Assembly: GCA_046291875.1 (NCBI GenBank)
Contig: JBKBSF010000013.1
Location: forward strand, 1 to 64,000
From: SKVR01 sp046291875
GTDB taxonomy: Bacteria; Bacteroidota; Bacteroidia; Bacteroidales; UBA7960
Reading direction: 5' to 3'
Length of the DNA: 64,000 bases
Shown piece after piece: positions 45,878 to 54,832 of the stretch. The notes under the pieces were generated by a model. The model was given only the letters and a program-made list of their open reading frames with translations, had not been told where the DNA came from and made no database searches. The stretch's first letter is position 1. Every line of letters begins with the position of its first letter. The translations under genes were made by a program, and so were the position numbers.

Positions 45878-48337
45878 ATGATTTACCCCAACAATTTTGA
45901 GCAAAAAACCGGCTTTGAACTCATCAGAAATATGTTGAATGCGGCATGCATCAGCAGCCTGGGGAGAAGTTTTGCTGAAAAGATGCGTTTCTCTTCCAAC
46001 CCTGTCCTGGTAAAGCGCCTGCTCAGCCAAACCCATGAGTTTACCGGCATCCTGCTCTCCGGCCAACCCTTTCCGGCAGCCCATTACTACGACCCTTTTG
46101 ATGTTTTCGACCGCATCCGGCTGGAAGGGACCTTTGCCGAGCCCGAAGAGCTGGCTGAGATCCGCGGCTCACTGCAAACCATTCAGGAGATCGTTGCCAT
46201 GCTGCAATCGCAAAAAAATGATCAGGAATACATGTATCCTGAATTGCAACAACTTACCGAAAGCCTGGTTATCGATCCGCAGATTACCAGGGAAATTGAC
46301 CGGGTTATTGACGAGAAAAGCCTGGTCCGGAGCAATGCTTCCCCCCAACTGGCAGAAATCCGCCGCAATATGGCGCATCTGCAATCACTGGCCGCCAATC
46401 GCATACACCAGGTGTTTGCACAGGCCAAACGCGAAGGATGGATTGACAAAGACACTGAACTGGCCCTGCGCAACGGCCGCCTGGTTATGCCGGTGCCTGT
46501 AGCTTTCAAACGAAAAATAAAAGGATTTGTACACGATCATTCCTCTACCGGGCAAACCGCTTTCGTTGAGCCCGAAGAGGTTTTCGAAACCCACAATGAG
46601 ATCCGACAGCTCGAACTAGACGAGCGCCAGGAAATTATCAGGATCCTCAAGGAGATGGCTTCCTTCTTGCGGCCCCATCTTACCCAGCTGCGCGAGGCAT
46701 TTCTGTTTCTGGGCAAGATCGACTTTATCCGTGCCAAGGCCAAACTGGCCATCGAGATGGATGCCCAGATGCCCCGGCTGACAGAAACACCTCAGATCAA
46801 CTGGATCAAAGCCAAACATCCCTTGCTCTGGCTTTCATACAAAGCCCAGAAAAAGCATGTGGAGCCCCTCGACCTGCAACTCAGTGCACAACAGCGCATC
46901 ATCGTGATCTCGGGCCCCAATGCCGGAGGAAAGTCCGTTTGCCTGAAAAGTGCAGGACTGATACAATATATGCTTCAGTGCGGCATGCTCGTGCCCATGC
47001 AAGATTATTCCGAGGCGGGAATATTTGAACACCTCTTTATAGATATCGGCGATGAGCAAAGCCTTGAAAACGACCTGAGCACCTACAGTTCGCATTTGGC
47101 CAATATGCGTTTCTTTCTGAAAAATGCCAACCCTCGCAGCCTGTTTCTGATAGATGAATTTGGGGCCGGCACCGAACCCCGTCTGGGAGGCGCCATTGCC
47201 CAGGCCATCCTGGAAGCCCTCTCAGACAAACAGGCTTTTGGAGTGGTAACCACCCACTATGCCAACCTAAAGATTCTTGCAGGCAAAAAACAAGGTATCG
47301 TAAATGGCTCCATGTTGTTCGACACACAAAACATGCGCCCGCTGTACCGGCTCAAAACCGGAACGCCGGGCAGCAGCTTTGCTTTCGAAATTGCCCGAAC
47401 CATGGGGCTCCCTCCCACATTGCTTCAAAAAGCTGAAGAAATTGCCGGTGCTGAGCATATCGATTTCGACCGTCAGCTTCAGGATCTGGAACTCAAAAAG
47501 CTCGAGCTGGAGCAAAAGGAAAAAGAGCTGCAATCGGGTGAGAGTTTCCTTTCGGAGATGATAGAAAAATACGAAAAACTGAACTTCGAGTTAACCGGTC
47601 GCAAAGACGAAATCCTGATGGAAGCCCGGCGTGAGGCCAAAAAGATACTTGCAGAATCCAACCGGATGATAGAAAAGACCATCCGGGAGATCAGGGAACA
47701 TGCGGCAGAAAAAGAAAAGACCAGGCAGCTGCGTGAAGAGCTCCATAGCTACAGCCGCCAGCAGGCAGAAGGTGTTTCCGACCTTCCGGCACCCGGAAAA
47801 AAAGCCCGAAAGAATAAGGAGAAACAAAGTGCACAAAGTGAGGAGATACAGGTAGTGCAGGGCCCCATTGAAAAAGGCGATTGGGTAAGAATAAGCGGTC
47901 AGCAAACCATGGGAGAAGTGGTTGAAATCGGAGAAAAAGATGCGGTAGTGGCTTTCGGAAGCATTCTGATGAAAACCCCGGTAAAGAAACTGGAGAAACT
48001 CAACCGGAAAGCAATGCGGCAAAACCAGCAGAAAATCAAGGTTAAATACGATTTTGACCTGAATGAGAAAGCCGCTGAGTTCAGCCCCCACCTTGATGTG
48101 CGTGGAGAAAAAATGGAGCAGGCACTTATGAAGGCCCGGCGATTTGTAGATGATGCCATCCTGCTGGGAGTGCACAGCCTGAAAATCGTGCATGGCACCG
48201 GTGATGGTATTTTACGCGAAGCCCTTCGCGATTACCTGCGAGCACTGCCGGAAGTAAAACGCACCCGCGACGAACACCCCGACCGGGGCGGAGCAGGATG
48301 CACTCTTATTGAATTGACTGTCGGGAAAAAACAATAA
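45878..48337 (+). CDS. mutS2: MutS2 ATPase/endonuclease
   Basis: This 819-residue protein has a MutS-type core and clamp (about 1-320) and an ATPase domain with Walker A GPNAGGKS (346-353). The LIDEFGAGTEP segment follows as Walker B/signature. A long Glu/Lys coiled coil (about 520-640) comes next, with a KOW-like region (about 665-710) and a C-terminal Smr domain (about 740-819) with LDVRGE and HGTGDGILR. MutS2 acts in cytoplasmic DNA or ribosome quality control rather than mismatch repair: it suppresses recombination and can split collided ribosomes in some bacteria. The length fits the family (about 780-820). It converges with the thioredoxin gene. Confidence 0.95.
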   Translation: MIYPNNFEQKTGFELIRNMLNAACISSLGRSFAEKMRFSSNPVLVKRLLSQTHEFTGILLSGQPFPAAHYYDPFDVFDRIRLEGTFAEPEELAEIRGSLQTIQEIVAMLQSQKNDQEYMYPELQQLTESLVIDPQITREIDRVIDEKSLVRSNASPQLAEIRRNMAHLQSLAANRIHQVFAQAKREGWIDKDTELALRNGRLVMPVPVAFKRKIKGFVHDHSSTGQTAFVEPEEVFETHNEIRQLELDERQEIIRILKEMASFLRPHLTQLREAFLFLGKIDFIRAKAKLAIEMDAQMPRLTETPQINWIKAKHPLLWLSYKAQKKHVEPLDLQLSAQQRIIVISGPNAGGKSVCLKSAGLIQYMLQCGMLVPMQDYSEAGIFEHLFIDIGDEQSLENDLSTYSSHLANMRFFLKNANPRSLFLIDEFGAGTEPRLGGAIAQAILEALSDKQAFGVVTTHYANLKILAGKKQGIVNGSMLFDTQNMRPLYRLKTGTPGSSFAFEIARTMGLPPTLLQKAEEIAGAEHIDFDRQLQDLELKKLELEQKEKELQSGESFLSEMIEKYEKLNFELTGRKDEILMEARREAKKILAESNRMIEKTIREIREHAAEKEKTRQLREELHSYSRQQAEGVSDLPAPGKKARKNKEKQSAQSEEIQVVQGPIEKGDWVRISGQQTMGEVVEIGEKDAVVAFGSILMKTPVKKLEKLNRKAMRQNQQKIKVKYDFDLNEKAAEFSPHLDVRGEKMEQALMKARRFVDDAILLGVHSLKIVHGTGDGILREALRDYLRALPEVKRTRDEHPDRGGAGCTLIELTVGKKQ

Positions 48338-48367
48338 AAAAAGGAGAAGCTTTAAACCTCTCCCTTT
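48336..48367 (-). terminator. Terminator of the thioredoxin-family gene
   Basis: A GGAGA/TCTCC stem with flanking A/T pairing and seven T on the minus strand. It lies just before the convergent mutS2 stop. Confidence 0.5.
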
Positions 48368-48388
48368 CTACTAAACAATTCTTTTTAA

Positions 48389-48937
48389 TCAGTCCTGGAT
48401 TTTACTCTCAAATGTCCTTGCAAACTCATCAAGGTTGGGCTGCGTTATAAAAACATCATCATTGAAAAAAGTCAGAACAACCTCCAACTGCCTGGGATCG
48501 CGATATCCTGGCAAAGCGGTGATGAGATTTAACTGCTCATCAAAAAACGCCACTGAAGGATAACTCATACGCCCCTGCAACAGAGCCCTTGCAAAATTAT
48601 GCGACGACCTGCGTTGGCCAGGGTTCTCGTTTACATACCTCACACCTCTGAAGGTGATGGGTTCTTCCATCTCGGCATTAAGCTTTACGGCATAAAAATG
48701 GGTATTGATATAATCAATGATAAACGGATGCGAAAAAGTATTGGCTTCCATACGCTTGCACCATCCACACCAATCGGTGTATACATCCACAAAAATCTTT
48801 TTGGGATTTTCCTTTACCAGCTGTTCTGCCTTTTCGATGGTTACCCAGTTAATACCGGTAGGCGGATTGTCATTGCCAGCCATAAGACTCATATGCATAA
48901 TCAACAGACTGAGAGAAATAACTACATTGCGAAACAT
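48389..48937 (-). CDS. Exported thioredoxin-family protein (CGWC)
   Basis: This 182-residue protein has a signal peptide (about 1-21). The thioredoxin fold has the active site CGWC in VDVYTDWCGWCKRME (about 49-63), and the cis-Pro appears in MSYPSVAFFD. The WCGWCK site followed by HPFIIDYIN resembles the DUF255/thioredoxin_7 branch. It probably reduces or isomerises disulfides in the periplasm; the partner is unknown. The ATG at 48937 starts the signal peptide, about 36 bases after a -7 element at 48973. Confidence 0.82.
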   Translation of the reverse strand: MFRNVVISLSLLIMHMSLMAGNDNPPTGINWVTIEKAEQLVKENPKKIFVDVYTDWCGWCKRMEANTFSHPFIIDYINTHFYAVKLNAEMEEPITFRGVRYVNENPGQRRSSHNFARALLQGRMSYPSVAFFDEQLNLITALPGYRDPRQLEVVLTFFNDDVFITQPNLDEFARTFESKIQD

Positions 48938-48972
48938 AAAAGTATTTTTAATGAATAGAAAGCTTTGGACTA

Positions 48973-49003
48973 CAAAGTTATGTTTTAACGTTTGAAAAAT
49001 AAA
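48973..49003 (-). promoter_or_regulatory. Promoter of the thioredoxin-family gene
   Basis: On the minus strand TAACTTTG (48973-48980) is an exact -7 element. A 3-of-4 -33 match TTTA (49000-49003) lies 19 bases upstream. Confidence 0.5.
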
Positions 49004-49130
49004 AAAGTTTTTGGGCCTATGCCGTTAATAAAGAATAAAATGCCCCAAAAAAAACTACTGACAAATAAATCTTTGAAAAAGCGGATTCCGTTGAATTGAT
49101 TAAATTCGCATCTGCAAATACTGACACGAC

Positions 49131-50354
49131 GTGTATTTTTTTCGAAAAAAGAACAATGCAAATATCTCGCCAGGCAGATTGGTTTGGAGAAAATTCAGCT
49201 CCAACCCCACTGCCATGATTGCTTTGTGCTGGATTGCGCTCAACGCTTTGCTGGCCACAGCAGGTTACCTGATCACTCCGGACAAAACCCCTTTTGCCAA
49301 TCACCAGCAACTCGAGATTGCCACCCGTAAACCTGGTTTCAGCACCCGGATCCTGTCTGTTCATAAAAACATGGACGCCCCAAAAAGAGGGTGGTTTACA
49401 AGAATGATCTGGGGGCAGCCGTCGCCCTACGAAACCTTGCCCATCGAATCCTATACCTTCGAAGAGGATCAGTTGGTGGCTGCATTGTATACCGGATACG
49501 AAGGTTTCGCCGGCATGGAGATCCGTCGAAACATGGCTGATGTATTGTTTCCCATGGATTCTGTCAGGGTAGAAAATGAGATCATTTATGTTTTCCGCCA
49601 TGGCAACATTACCCAAAGCATCAGTTTTGATCTTGCACAACAAAAAATAATCAACGAAAGTATTTCCCAAAAAAGGTTTTTGCTGGGTACCGACCGGTAT
49701 GGCCGCGACATGCTGAGCCAGATTATCATTGGAGGCAGGGTTTCGCTATCGGTAGGTTTCATTGCCATTACCATTGCCCTTTTGCTGGGTGTATTGCTGG
49801 GGAGCCTGGCAGGCTTTTTCAGGGGAAGAGTAGATCAGTTTATTGTTTGGCTGATCAATGTAGTTTGGTCAATTCCGACACTTTTGCTGGTGATTGCCAT
49901 TACCTTTGCCCTGGGCAAGGGTTTCTGGCAGGTTTTTGTGGCAGTGGGTCTTACCATGTGGGTAGATGTGGCAAGGGTGGTAAGAGGCCAGATTTTATCA
50001 TTGCGCGAAAACGAATATATCGAGGCTGCACGGGCATTGGGACTGAACAGTTACAGGATCATAACCCGCCATATTTTACCCAACATTACAGGACCGGTGG
50101 TTGTAATCTCGGCAGCAAATTTTGCCTCGGCCATTTTGCTTGAAGCAGGGTTAAGCTTTCTTGGCATCGGAGTACAACCTCCCATGCCTTCATGGGGAAC
50201 CATGATCAGAGAAAACTATGGCTATATTATTCTTGACAAAGCCTTTCTTGCCATCATTCCCGGGGTATGTATCATGCTGCTGGTAATGGCATTTATGCTG
50301 GTGGGCAATGGCCTTCGTGATGCTCTTGACAAAAGCCCGGCACATCTCAACTAA
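49131..50354 (+). CDS. ABC transporter permease, OppC/DppC-like, orphan
   Basis: This 407-residue inner-membrane protein has one N-terminal span (about 28-48) and a large extracytoplasmic insert (about 50-190). A five-span permease core (about 205-395) follows, with the EAA loop EAARALGLNSYRIITRHILPN (about 301-321). The RFLLGTDRYGRDMLSQII segment before the core is diagnostic of DppC/OppC. It would form the channel for peptide or nickel uptake with a DppB-type partner and two ATPases, but none is in the window. I used the GTG at 49131, because the first in-frame ATG (about codon 29) would remove the N-terminal segment before the span. Confidence 0.82.
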   Translation: MYFFRKKNNANISPGRLVWRKFSSNPTAMIALCWIALNALLATAGYLITPDKTPFANHQQLEIATRKPGFSTRILSVHKNMDAPKRGWFTRMIWGQPSPYETLPIESYTFEEDQLVAALYTGYEGFAGMEIRRNMADVLFPMDSVRVENEIIYVFRHGNITQSISFDLAQQKIINESISQKRFLLGTDRYGRDMLSQIIIGGRVSLSVGFIAITIALLLGVLLGSLAGFFRGRVDQFIVWLINVVWSIPTLLLVIAITFALGKGFWQVFVAVGLTMWVDVARVVRGQILSLRENEYIEAARALGLNSYRIITRHILPNITGPVVVISAANFASAILLEAGLSFLGIGVQPPMPSWGTMIRENYGYIILDKAFLAIIPGVCIMLLVMAFMLVGNGLRDALDKSPAHLN

Positions 50355-50363
50355 ACCCAGGCC

Positions 50364-52883
50364 TTACTTTTTAGGAAACTCAATGCGGGCCCTCACCCCA
50401 TCCTTGCTCTCCATTTGCCAGCTTCCTCTGAGTTGATCTTCGGCAATGATCTTTACCAGGTGAAAACCCATGGAAGAAATATCTTCAAGATCCTTCTCTT
50501 CAGGAAGACCTATACCATTATCGTTGAGCCTGAGCTCGTAGGTGTTATCCTTTTCGGTAAAGAAAATGTCTACCACCTTTCCCTCCTTTCCGTTGCTGCC
50601 TGTGAAATTATCAGGAAATGCATGCTTCAGGGCATTGGTTAGCAGCTCATTCACAATCAGACCACAAGGAACTGCTATATCAATATTGACATCCTGGTTC
50701 TCCATAAACAGATATTGATTTACCCTTACCGATTTGTTGTAAATGCTTACCAGGTTGGTAGAGATCTTTTTCAGGTATTCGTCAAAATTAATATCTGCCA
50801 GGTTATGAGACTTGTAAAGCTCCTCGTGTACGTACGACATGGCAGAGATCCTTTGCTCCAGATCGCGGAATGCAGCCTTGGGCTTTTCACCTTCCATTTC
50901 ATGGTTTTGCAACCTGATCAAAGAAATAATTACCTGCATATTGTTTTTAACCCTGTGGTGGATCTCTTTTACCAGTGTCTCTTTTTCCTTAAGGTCTGAA
51001 AGGATTCTCACCTCATTGTGTTTTCTCTCAGTAATATCTTCAATCATCATACTTATGGACTGTATAGTCTGATCGCTGTCATCGAACACCGGATTGGAAT
51101 AGAACTTAAAGAAATAGCTTTGACCATTGGGTGCCACCATCTCCTTTTCTAAATTTTCCGATCTGCCCTTCATCGACAAAGCCAGAATTTCATTGACCAG
51201 CTCAGTCACCTGCATATTGCCTGATTGATAGAAAGACTCCTGAGGCACGAGCACAATACCCAGAAACTGTTTAGCCCAGTCGAAGGCCAATCCATTGAAG
51301 GCCATAATCCTGAGCTCAATATCAAAGAGGATCATGCCATGAGCATGGGTTTTGATAATAGCCTGAAGGTCATTGTCGGTTTTTCGGATAATGGTGTTGG
51401 CCTCCTGTTCCTTCTTAAGCAGCAAGATCTTGCTTCTTTGATTGATCAGCAGGAAGGTGAATACCCCAACAATAATAGCCACCAGGAACAACAATCCCAG
51501 TACAAAAGCCAGTGTGTCCGATTGTTTTACTCTCAACCGGGAGAGTTCTTTTTCCTGCTCCAGTATTTCGATGCGTTGTTGCTTTTCTCTTGCCTTAAAC
51601 TCAATCTCCAGCTCATTGATCTGTCTGGCCTTTTGTTCATCGAGTATTTCCTGACTTACCTGGTAGTGTTTGCGTGAAAACTCAAACGCCTTTCTGAAAT
51701 CTCCAGAGGCAGCATAAAACCCAGCAAGCTGTTCCAGTGCCGAATTGATCACGAATTTCAGATTATGGGTTTGGGCAATTTCCAGACCCTTCAAGGAATA
51801 TTCAATGGCCTGGCCATACCTGCCTATTTGCGAGAATCCTCTACCGATATTGATAAGCGAAATAGAAACGATTCGCTGATCGCCAATCTCGCTGGCCAAC
51901 TCATATGATCTTCTGTAATAATCATTGGCCTTCTCAAATTCTTTTAATTCAGTATAAAGGGCACCGATATTATTATAGCTTTCTACCATCCCTCCTCTGT
52001 CGCTGAGCTCGGTTCGCATCTGCAAGCTCTTTTGCAGGTATTGACCAGCCAGATCAAAGGAACCCATATTCTGGTGCACTACACCAATATTCCCCAGAGT
52101 TGCGGCAACACGGTGCAGATAACCCATTTCTCTGAAAGCATCGTGGGCACGGGTATAAAGTTCGAGAGCCTCCTGCCAGTTGCCCAGCTGAAAAAACACA
52201 CCCCCAATATTATTGAGAGATTGCGCTACACCCTCTTTGTTCTCCAATTGGGAGTATATCTGCAATGCTTCCTGGAAATAGCGTAGTGCCTCCGTCAGAT
52301 TTGCCTGTCGGGCTTCAGCAATACCAAGGCTGCTATAGGCCACTGCCACACTGTTCTGATCTCCGATTTCCTGGTAAATGGCAAGTGCCTCAAGGTAGTA
52401 TTCGCGGGCAAGGCCAAAAACACCCTGCCGGCTATATACTACACCCATATTGTTGAGCAATTTGGCAATTTTTCCGTCTACCTCTTGCCTGAAAGGAGAA
52501 GTATAAAGATCTCGTACTTCGTTGAGGATTGCTCTTGCCTGGGTGTAGGCTTCAAGGGCCTGTTCGTAATGTGCCTGATCAGAATGAACAATACCAATAT
52601 ACCTCAGGCTTTTTGCACGCAGAAGGTCCAGCTGGGGAAGAATATTTTTCTGCCGGAGTGTATTTCGAAGATCGGTACCTGTATTATAGGCCATCTGGTA
52701 ATAGGAGATGGCACGCTGGGGATCAGAATACTCGAAGGAGTCGCCAAGCTTTATATACAATTCGATTCGCTCAATGGGATCGTCAGAAGCCTGAATTCGA
52801 TCCAGGATACTATCCTCGACAGCATTTGCATGTATTGCAATCAGAAGAAGTGATGCGCACCAGAAAAAAAACCTGAGGACCAT
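50364..52883 (-). CDS. TPR sensor histidine kinase (HisKA_2 type) with PAS domain
   Basis: This 839-residue membrane kinase has a signal peptide (about 1-22), about nine TPRs in the periplasm (about 40-420), a coiled coil and one span (about 455-480). A PAS domain (about 515-630) follows. The dimerisation domain has EIHHRVKNN, the phospho-accepting His motif of HisKA_2 kinases (about 638-646). In the HATPase domain (about 730-839) the N-box is NELLTNALKHAF, and the G-boxes are DNGIGLPEE and GFHLVKIIAEDQL. No receiver is fused or adjacent, so the output regulator is unknown. It has its own consensus promoter at 53040-53071 and lies tail-to-tail with the OppC-like gene (9 bases). Confidence 0.9.
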   Translation of the reverse strand: MVLRFFFWCASLLLIAIHANAVEDSILDRIQASDDPIERIELYIKLGDSFEYSDPQRAISYYQMAYNTGTDLRNTLRQKNILPQLDLLRAKSLRYIGIVHSDQAHYEQALEAYTQARAILNEVRDLYTSPFRQEVDGKIAKLLNNMGVVYSRQGVFGLAREYYLEALAIYQEIGDQNSVAVAYSSLGIAEARQANLTEALRYFQEALQIYSQLENKEGVAQSLNNIGGVFFQLGNWQEALELYTRAHDAFREMGYLHRVAATLGNIGVVHQNMGSFDLAGQYLQKSLQMRTELSDRGGMVESYNNIGALYTELKEFEKANDYYRRSYELASEIGDQRIVSISLINIGRGFSQIGRYGQAIEYSLKGLEIAQTHNLKFVINSALEQLAGFYAASGDFRKAFEFSRKHYQVSQEILDEQKARQINELEIEFKAREKQQRIEILEQEKELSRLRVKQSDTLAFVLGLLFLVAIIVGVFTFLLINQRSKILLLKKEQEANTIIRKTDNDLQAIIKTHAHGMILFDIELRIMAFNGLAFDWAKQFLGIVLVPQESFYQSGNMQVTELVNEILALSMKGRSENLEKEMVAPNGQSYFFKFYSNPVFDDSDQTIQSISMMIEDITERKHNEVRILSDLKEKETLVKEIHHRVKNNMQVIISLIRLQNHEMEGEKPKAAFRDLEQRISAMSYVHEELYKSHNLADINFDEYLKKISTNLVSIYNKSVRVNQYLFMENQDVNIDIAVPCGLIVNELLTNALKHAFPDNFTGSNGKEGKVVDIFFTEKDNTYELRLNDNGIGLPEEKDLEDISSMGFHLVKIIAEDQLRGSWQMESKDGVRARIEFPKK

Positions 52884-53039
52884 TGTCGTTTTTATATTAT
52901 CAGTTTTAATAAAGAAAGGCCAGTGATTAATTGCTGTTTTCTTGTTTAGGATTAACTCACAACCAGCTTAAACTCCTTCATCTATTCCAGTGAATTGACA
53001 AAAAAATGATTATCCCAACCCGATGGAACAAAGGAATAG

Positions 53040-53071
53040 CAAATATACGGAATTACGGGCTCGACAACAAA
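53040..53071 (-). promoter_or_regulatory. Consensus promoter of the TPR histidine kinase
   Basis: On the minus strand TTTG (53068-53071), 20 bases, then TATATTTG (53040-53047). This matches the Bacteroidota consensus and implies a leader of about 150 bases. Confidence 0.75.
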
Positions 53072-53181
53072 GTTTTTGTTTTGCACACACGAATATACGC
53101 TCTAATTACGAGGTAGTTATAAAATAATCAAACCAAACCGCCATGGAGAAAGACTTAATTCAATTTTCATTTTGCACCCCG

Positions 53182-53220
53182 AAAAAAAAAATGGACTTTT
53201 TCTTAAGAGAAAAAATCCAT
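53182..53220 (-). terminator. Terminator of the SiaB-SiaC-coiled-coil cluster
   Basis: A long stem (ATGGA...TCCAT outer arms, poly-T/poly-A inner arms) around TTAA is followed on the minus strand by a T run of about nine. Confidence 0.7.
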
Positions 53221-53251
53221 GGGCTTCTATCTTCATTTAGTGTCAAAGGAA

Positions 53252-53584
53252 CTATTTGTCGGTTGCTTTGATATAGAACATCAGAATGGTATTCAGCTCG
53301 CGGACATTACGCTCAGACTCCACCAGCTTTTCATTGAGAATTTCTATTTTTTCTTTCGCTTTTAACAGTTTATGTTGCGACACATCGCCAATGCGAGTGA
53401 TCTTTATGGCATCGCGAAGTAAAATCTCGTAGTCGGCAATGAGGTTGCGGATGGCTTTCTGCAACTCTTCATGGTTCGTCTCATTTTCCTTTACCAAACT
53501 TTGGTAGTGTTCGAGTTTTTGAAACTCCTTCCTGAAAATCTCCAGGACACCATCGTTTTTATTCTTGTCCGTTTTCATTGGCAT
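53252..53584 (-). CDS. Small coiled-coil protein downstream of the SiaC-like gene
   Basis: This 110-residue cytoplasmic protein has no signal peptide or membrane span. Almost all of it is predicted helix with heptad-like spacing (about 12-100, for example EIFRKEFQKLEHYQSLVKEN). I do not recognise the family. It lies 131 bases after the SiaC-like gene on the same strand and before a terminator, so it is probably the last gene of that transcript; a small hairpin lies in the gap (about 53638-53663). It could be the partner or target of SiaC, but this is inference from position. A start at codon 3 is equally possible. Confidence 0.6.
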   Translation of the reverse strand: MPMKTDKNKNDGVLEIFRKEFQKLEHYQSLVKENETNHEELQKAIRNLIADYEILLRDAIKITRIGDVSQHKLLKAKEKIEILNEKLVESERNVRELNTILMFYIKATDK

Positions 53585-53715
53585 TGCAATTGCGTATTCA
53601 GGTAAGGATAGGCCTGTAATAGTTTACTTTAGGTTAGTATTCCTCTCCTTCAAAGAGGAGAATCATTTGAGTTATACGCCTGTTTGGCATCAGGGTTACA
53701 TAAACAACCGGATTA

Positions 53716-54099
53716 TCAGATTTTATCTACCGGTACAAACTCATATTGCAAATCCATTTCCATGAATAGTTTCTCCCCGCTGTCCAGGCTATCCTCATCG
53801 TCGGAGCTGTAATACCATTTCACCTTCACATCGCTCCCCTTCTTGGCATGTGTTTCTAATATTTCCAGCAAATTCATAAAGCACTTTGAGGTGCTTGTGT
53901 TAAAATAGTAGATATAGAAATTGACATTGAGTTGAGTTTCTCCTGACTCAAAGTAGCGTTCCACCCAATCATATATGGGCTGATAGAACTCATTGGCATT
54001 TTCTGGATAACTCGAACCACGCAATTTGATCTCAGCACTGGCCAGATCTGTTTTAATTTCGGGAGTATACTTTCCGCCTTCAATGTTTAGATTTTCCAT
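53716..54099 (-). CDS. siaC: SiaC-family regulatory phosphoprotein (DUF1987)
   Basis: This 127-residue cytoplasmic protein matches the DUF1987/SiaC family. The NTSTSK motif places a Thr at residue 68, the same number as the phospho-threonine of Pseudomonas aeruginosa SiaC. In that species SiaB phosphorylates SiaC, SiaA dephosphorylates it, and unphosphorylated SiaC activates the diguanylate cyclase SiaD. The SiaB-like gene lies 8 bases upstream, so kinase and substrate are translated together. No SiaD-like cyclase is nearby, so the output here must differ or lie elsewhere. The acidic tail (DDEDSLDSGEK, about 100-110) is typical. Function is by family. Confidence 0.85.
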   Translation of the reverse strand: MENLNIEGGKYTPEIKTDLASAEIKLRGSSYPENANEFYQPIYDWVERYFESGETQLNVNFYIYYFNTSTSKCFMNLLEILETHAKKGSDVKVKWYYSSDDEDSLDSGEKLFMEMDLQYEFVPVDKI

Positions 54100-54107
54100 A
54101 ACACACT

Positions 54108-54665
54108 TTATTCTGTTAATATTTTTGAACTCAGAAAGAAAAGAAACTGGCTGTCAGAAACCTGTTCAAACTGAAACACCACCGGATTTCCCGACCGCCT
54201 TACAATATCGATATAACCCAAACCTGCCCCCTTGCTTTCGGTTTCTGCAACTTTCCTTCTTCTTTTCAGATAAAATTCCTTGAGATCATCTTTACCCAGG
54301 GAATTAACCAGATTACATTTTTTTTCGAGATAACGTTGTTGCTTGTTAGATACCAGATTTACAGTAACAAGTTCATACCCATTTTCCAGACTGATCAGGA
54401 AAACTGCACCACAACCAATAGACTGCCCGTTGCAGTCGATACGATCGTTGCTGTAATGCAGCACATTCTGCGTCATTTCAATATAGATAGCAAAAACCTT
54501 ATTAACAATACTCAGAGGGTGATAAAAATGCAACTCGCTCCTTAAAACATCTCCCAACCCCACAATCGCATCCTGCGACATAACTCCATCAAATGCCAAT
54601 ATGGTCTTCCCCTTTATATTCCCAATAAATGATGATTGCAGCAATTCATGAATTGTTTTCTGCAT
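54108..54665 (-). CDS. siaB: SiaB-family protein kinase
   Basis: This 185-residue protein has a GHKL (HATPase-like) kinase core. The N-box is EMTQNVLHYS (63-72, Glu63/Asn67), and the G-box region is KGAGLGYIDIVRR (145-157). The N-terminal segment FIGNIKGKTILAFDGVMSQ fits SiaB/DUF6272 kinases, which phosphorylate SiaC on one Thr. It has no sensor domain, so activity must be set by other proteins. It is the first gene of the cluster; the SiaC-like gene begins 8 bases after its stop. A -7 element is at 54718-54725. Confidence 0.82.
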   Translation of the reverse strand: MQKTIHELLQSSFIGNIKGKTILAFDGVMSQDAIVGLGDVLRSELHFYHPLSIVNKVFAIYIEMTQNVLHYSNDRIDCNGQSIGCGAVFLISLENGYELVTVNLVSNKQQRYLEKKCNLVNSLGKDDLKEFYLKRRRKVAETESKGAGLGYIDIVRRSGNPVVFQFEQVSDSQFLFFLSSKILTE

Positions 54666-54717
54666 CTCTGAGAGTACTTATATAATTACTTTGTTGTTAG
54701 TTCCTGATGAACAGTAA

Positions 54718-54725
54718 CAAAAATA
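54718..54725 (-). promoter_or_regulatory. -7 element of the SiaB-SiaC cluster
   Basis: The minus strand reads TATTTTTG, an exact -7 match, 53 bases before the ATG. No TTTG was seen at the usual spacing. Confidence 0.4.
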
Positions 54726-54832
54726 TAGTTTTCTTCGAAAAGTAGCCCTGCCTTGCAACACTTTTTTAGCTATTGTACGCAAAATTGGGTAGTTCTACCG
54801 ATATGTTATACAGGTTTTTTCTACGGTAGGTT

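Larger units (their letters stand above)
52884..53251. other. 368-base intergenic region
   Basis: This region holds the TPR kinase promoter (53040-53071), a leader of about 150 bases for that gene, and the terminator of the Sia-type cluster (53182-53220). I see no gene in it. Confidence 0.6.
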
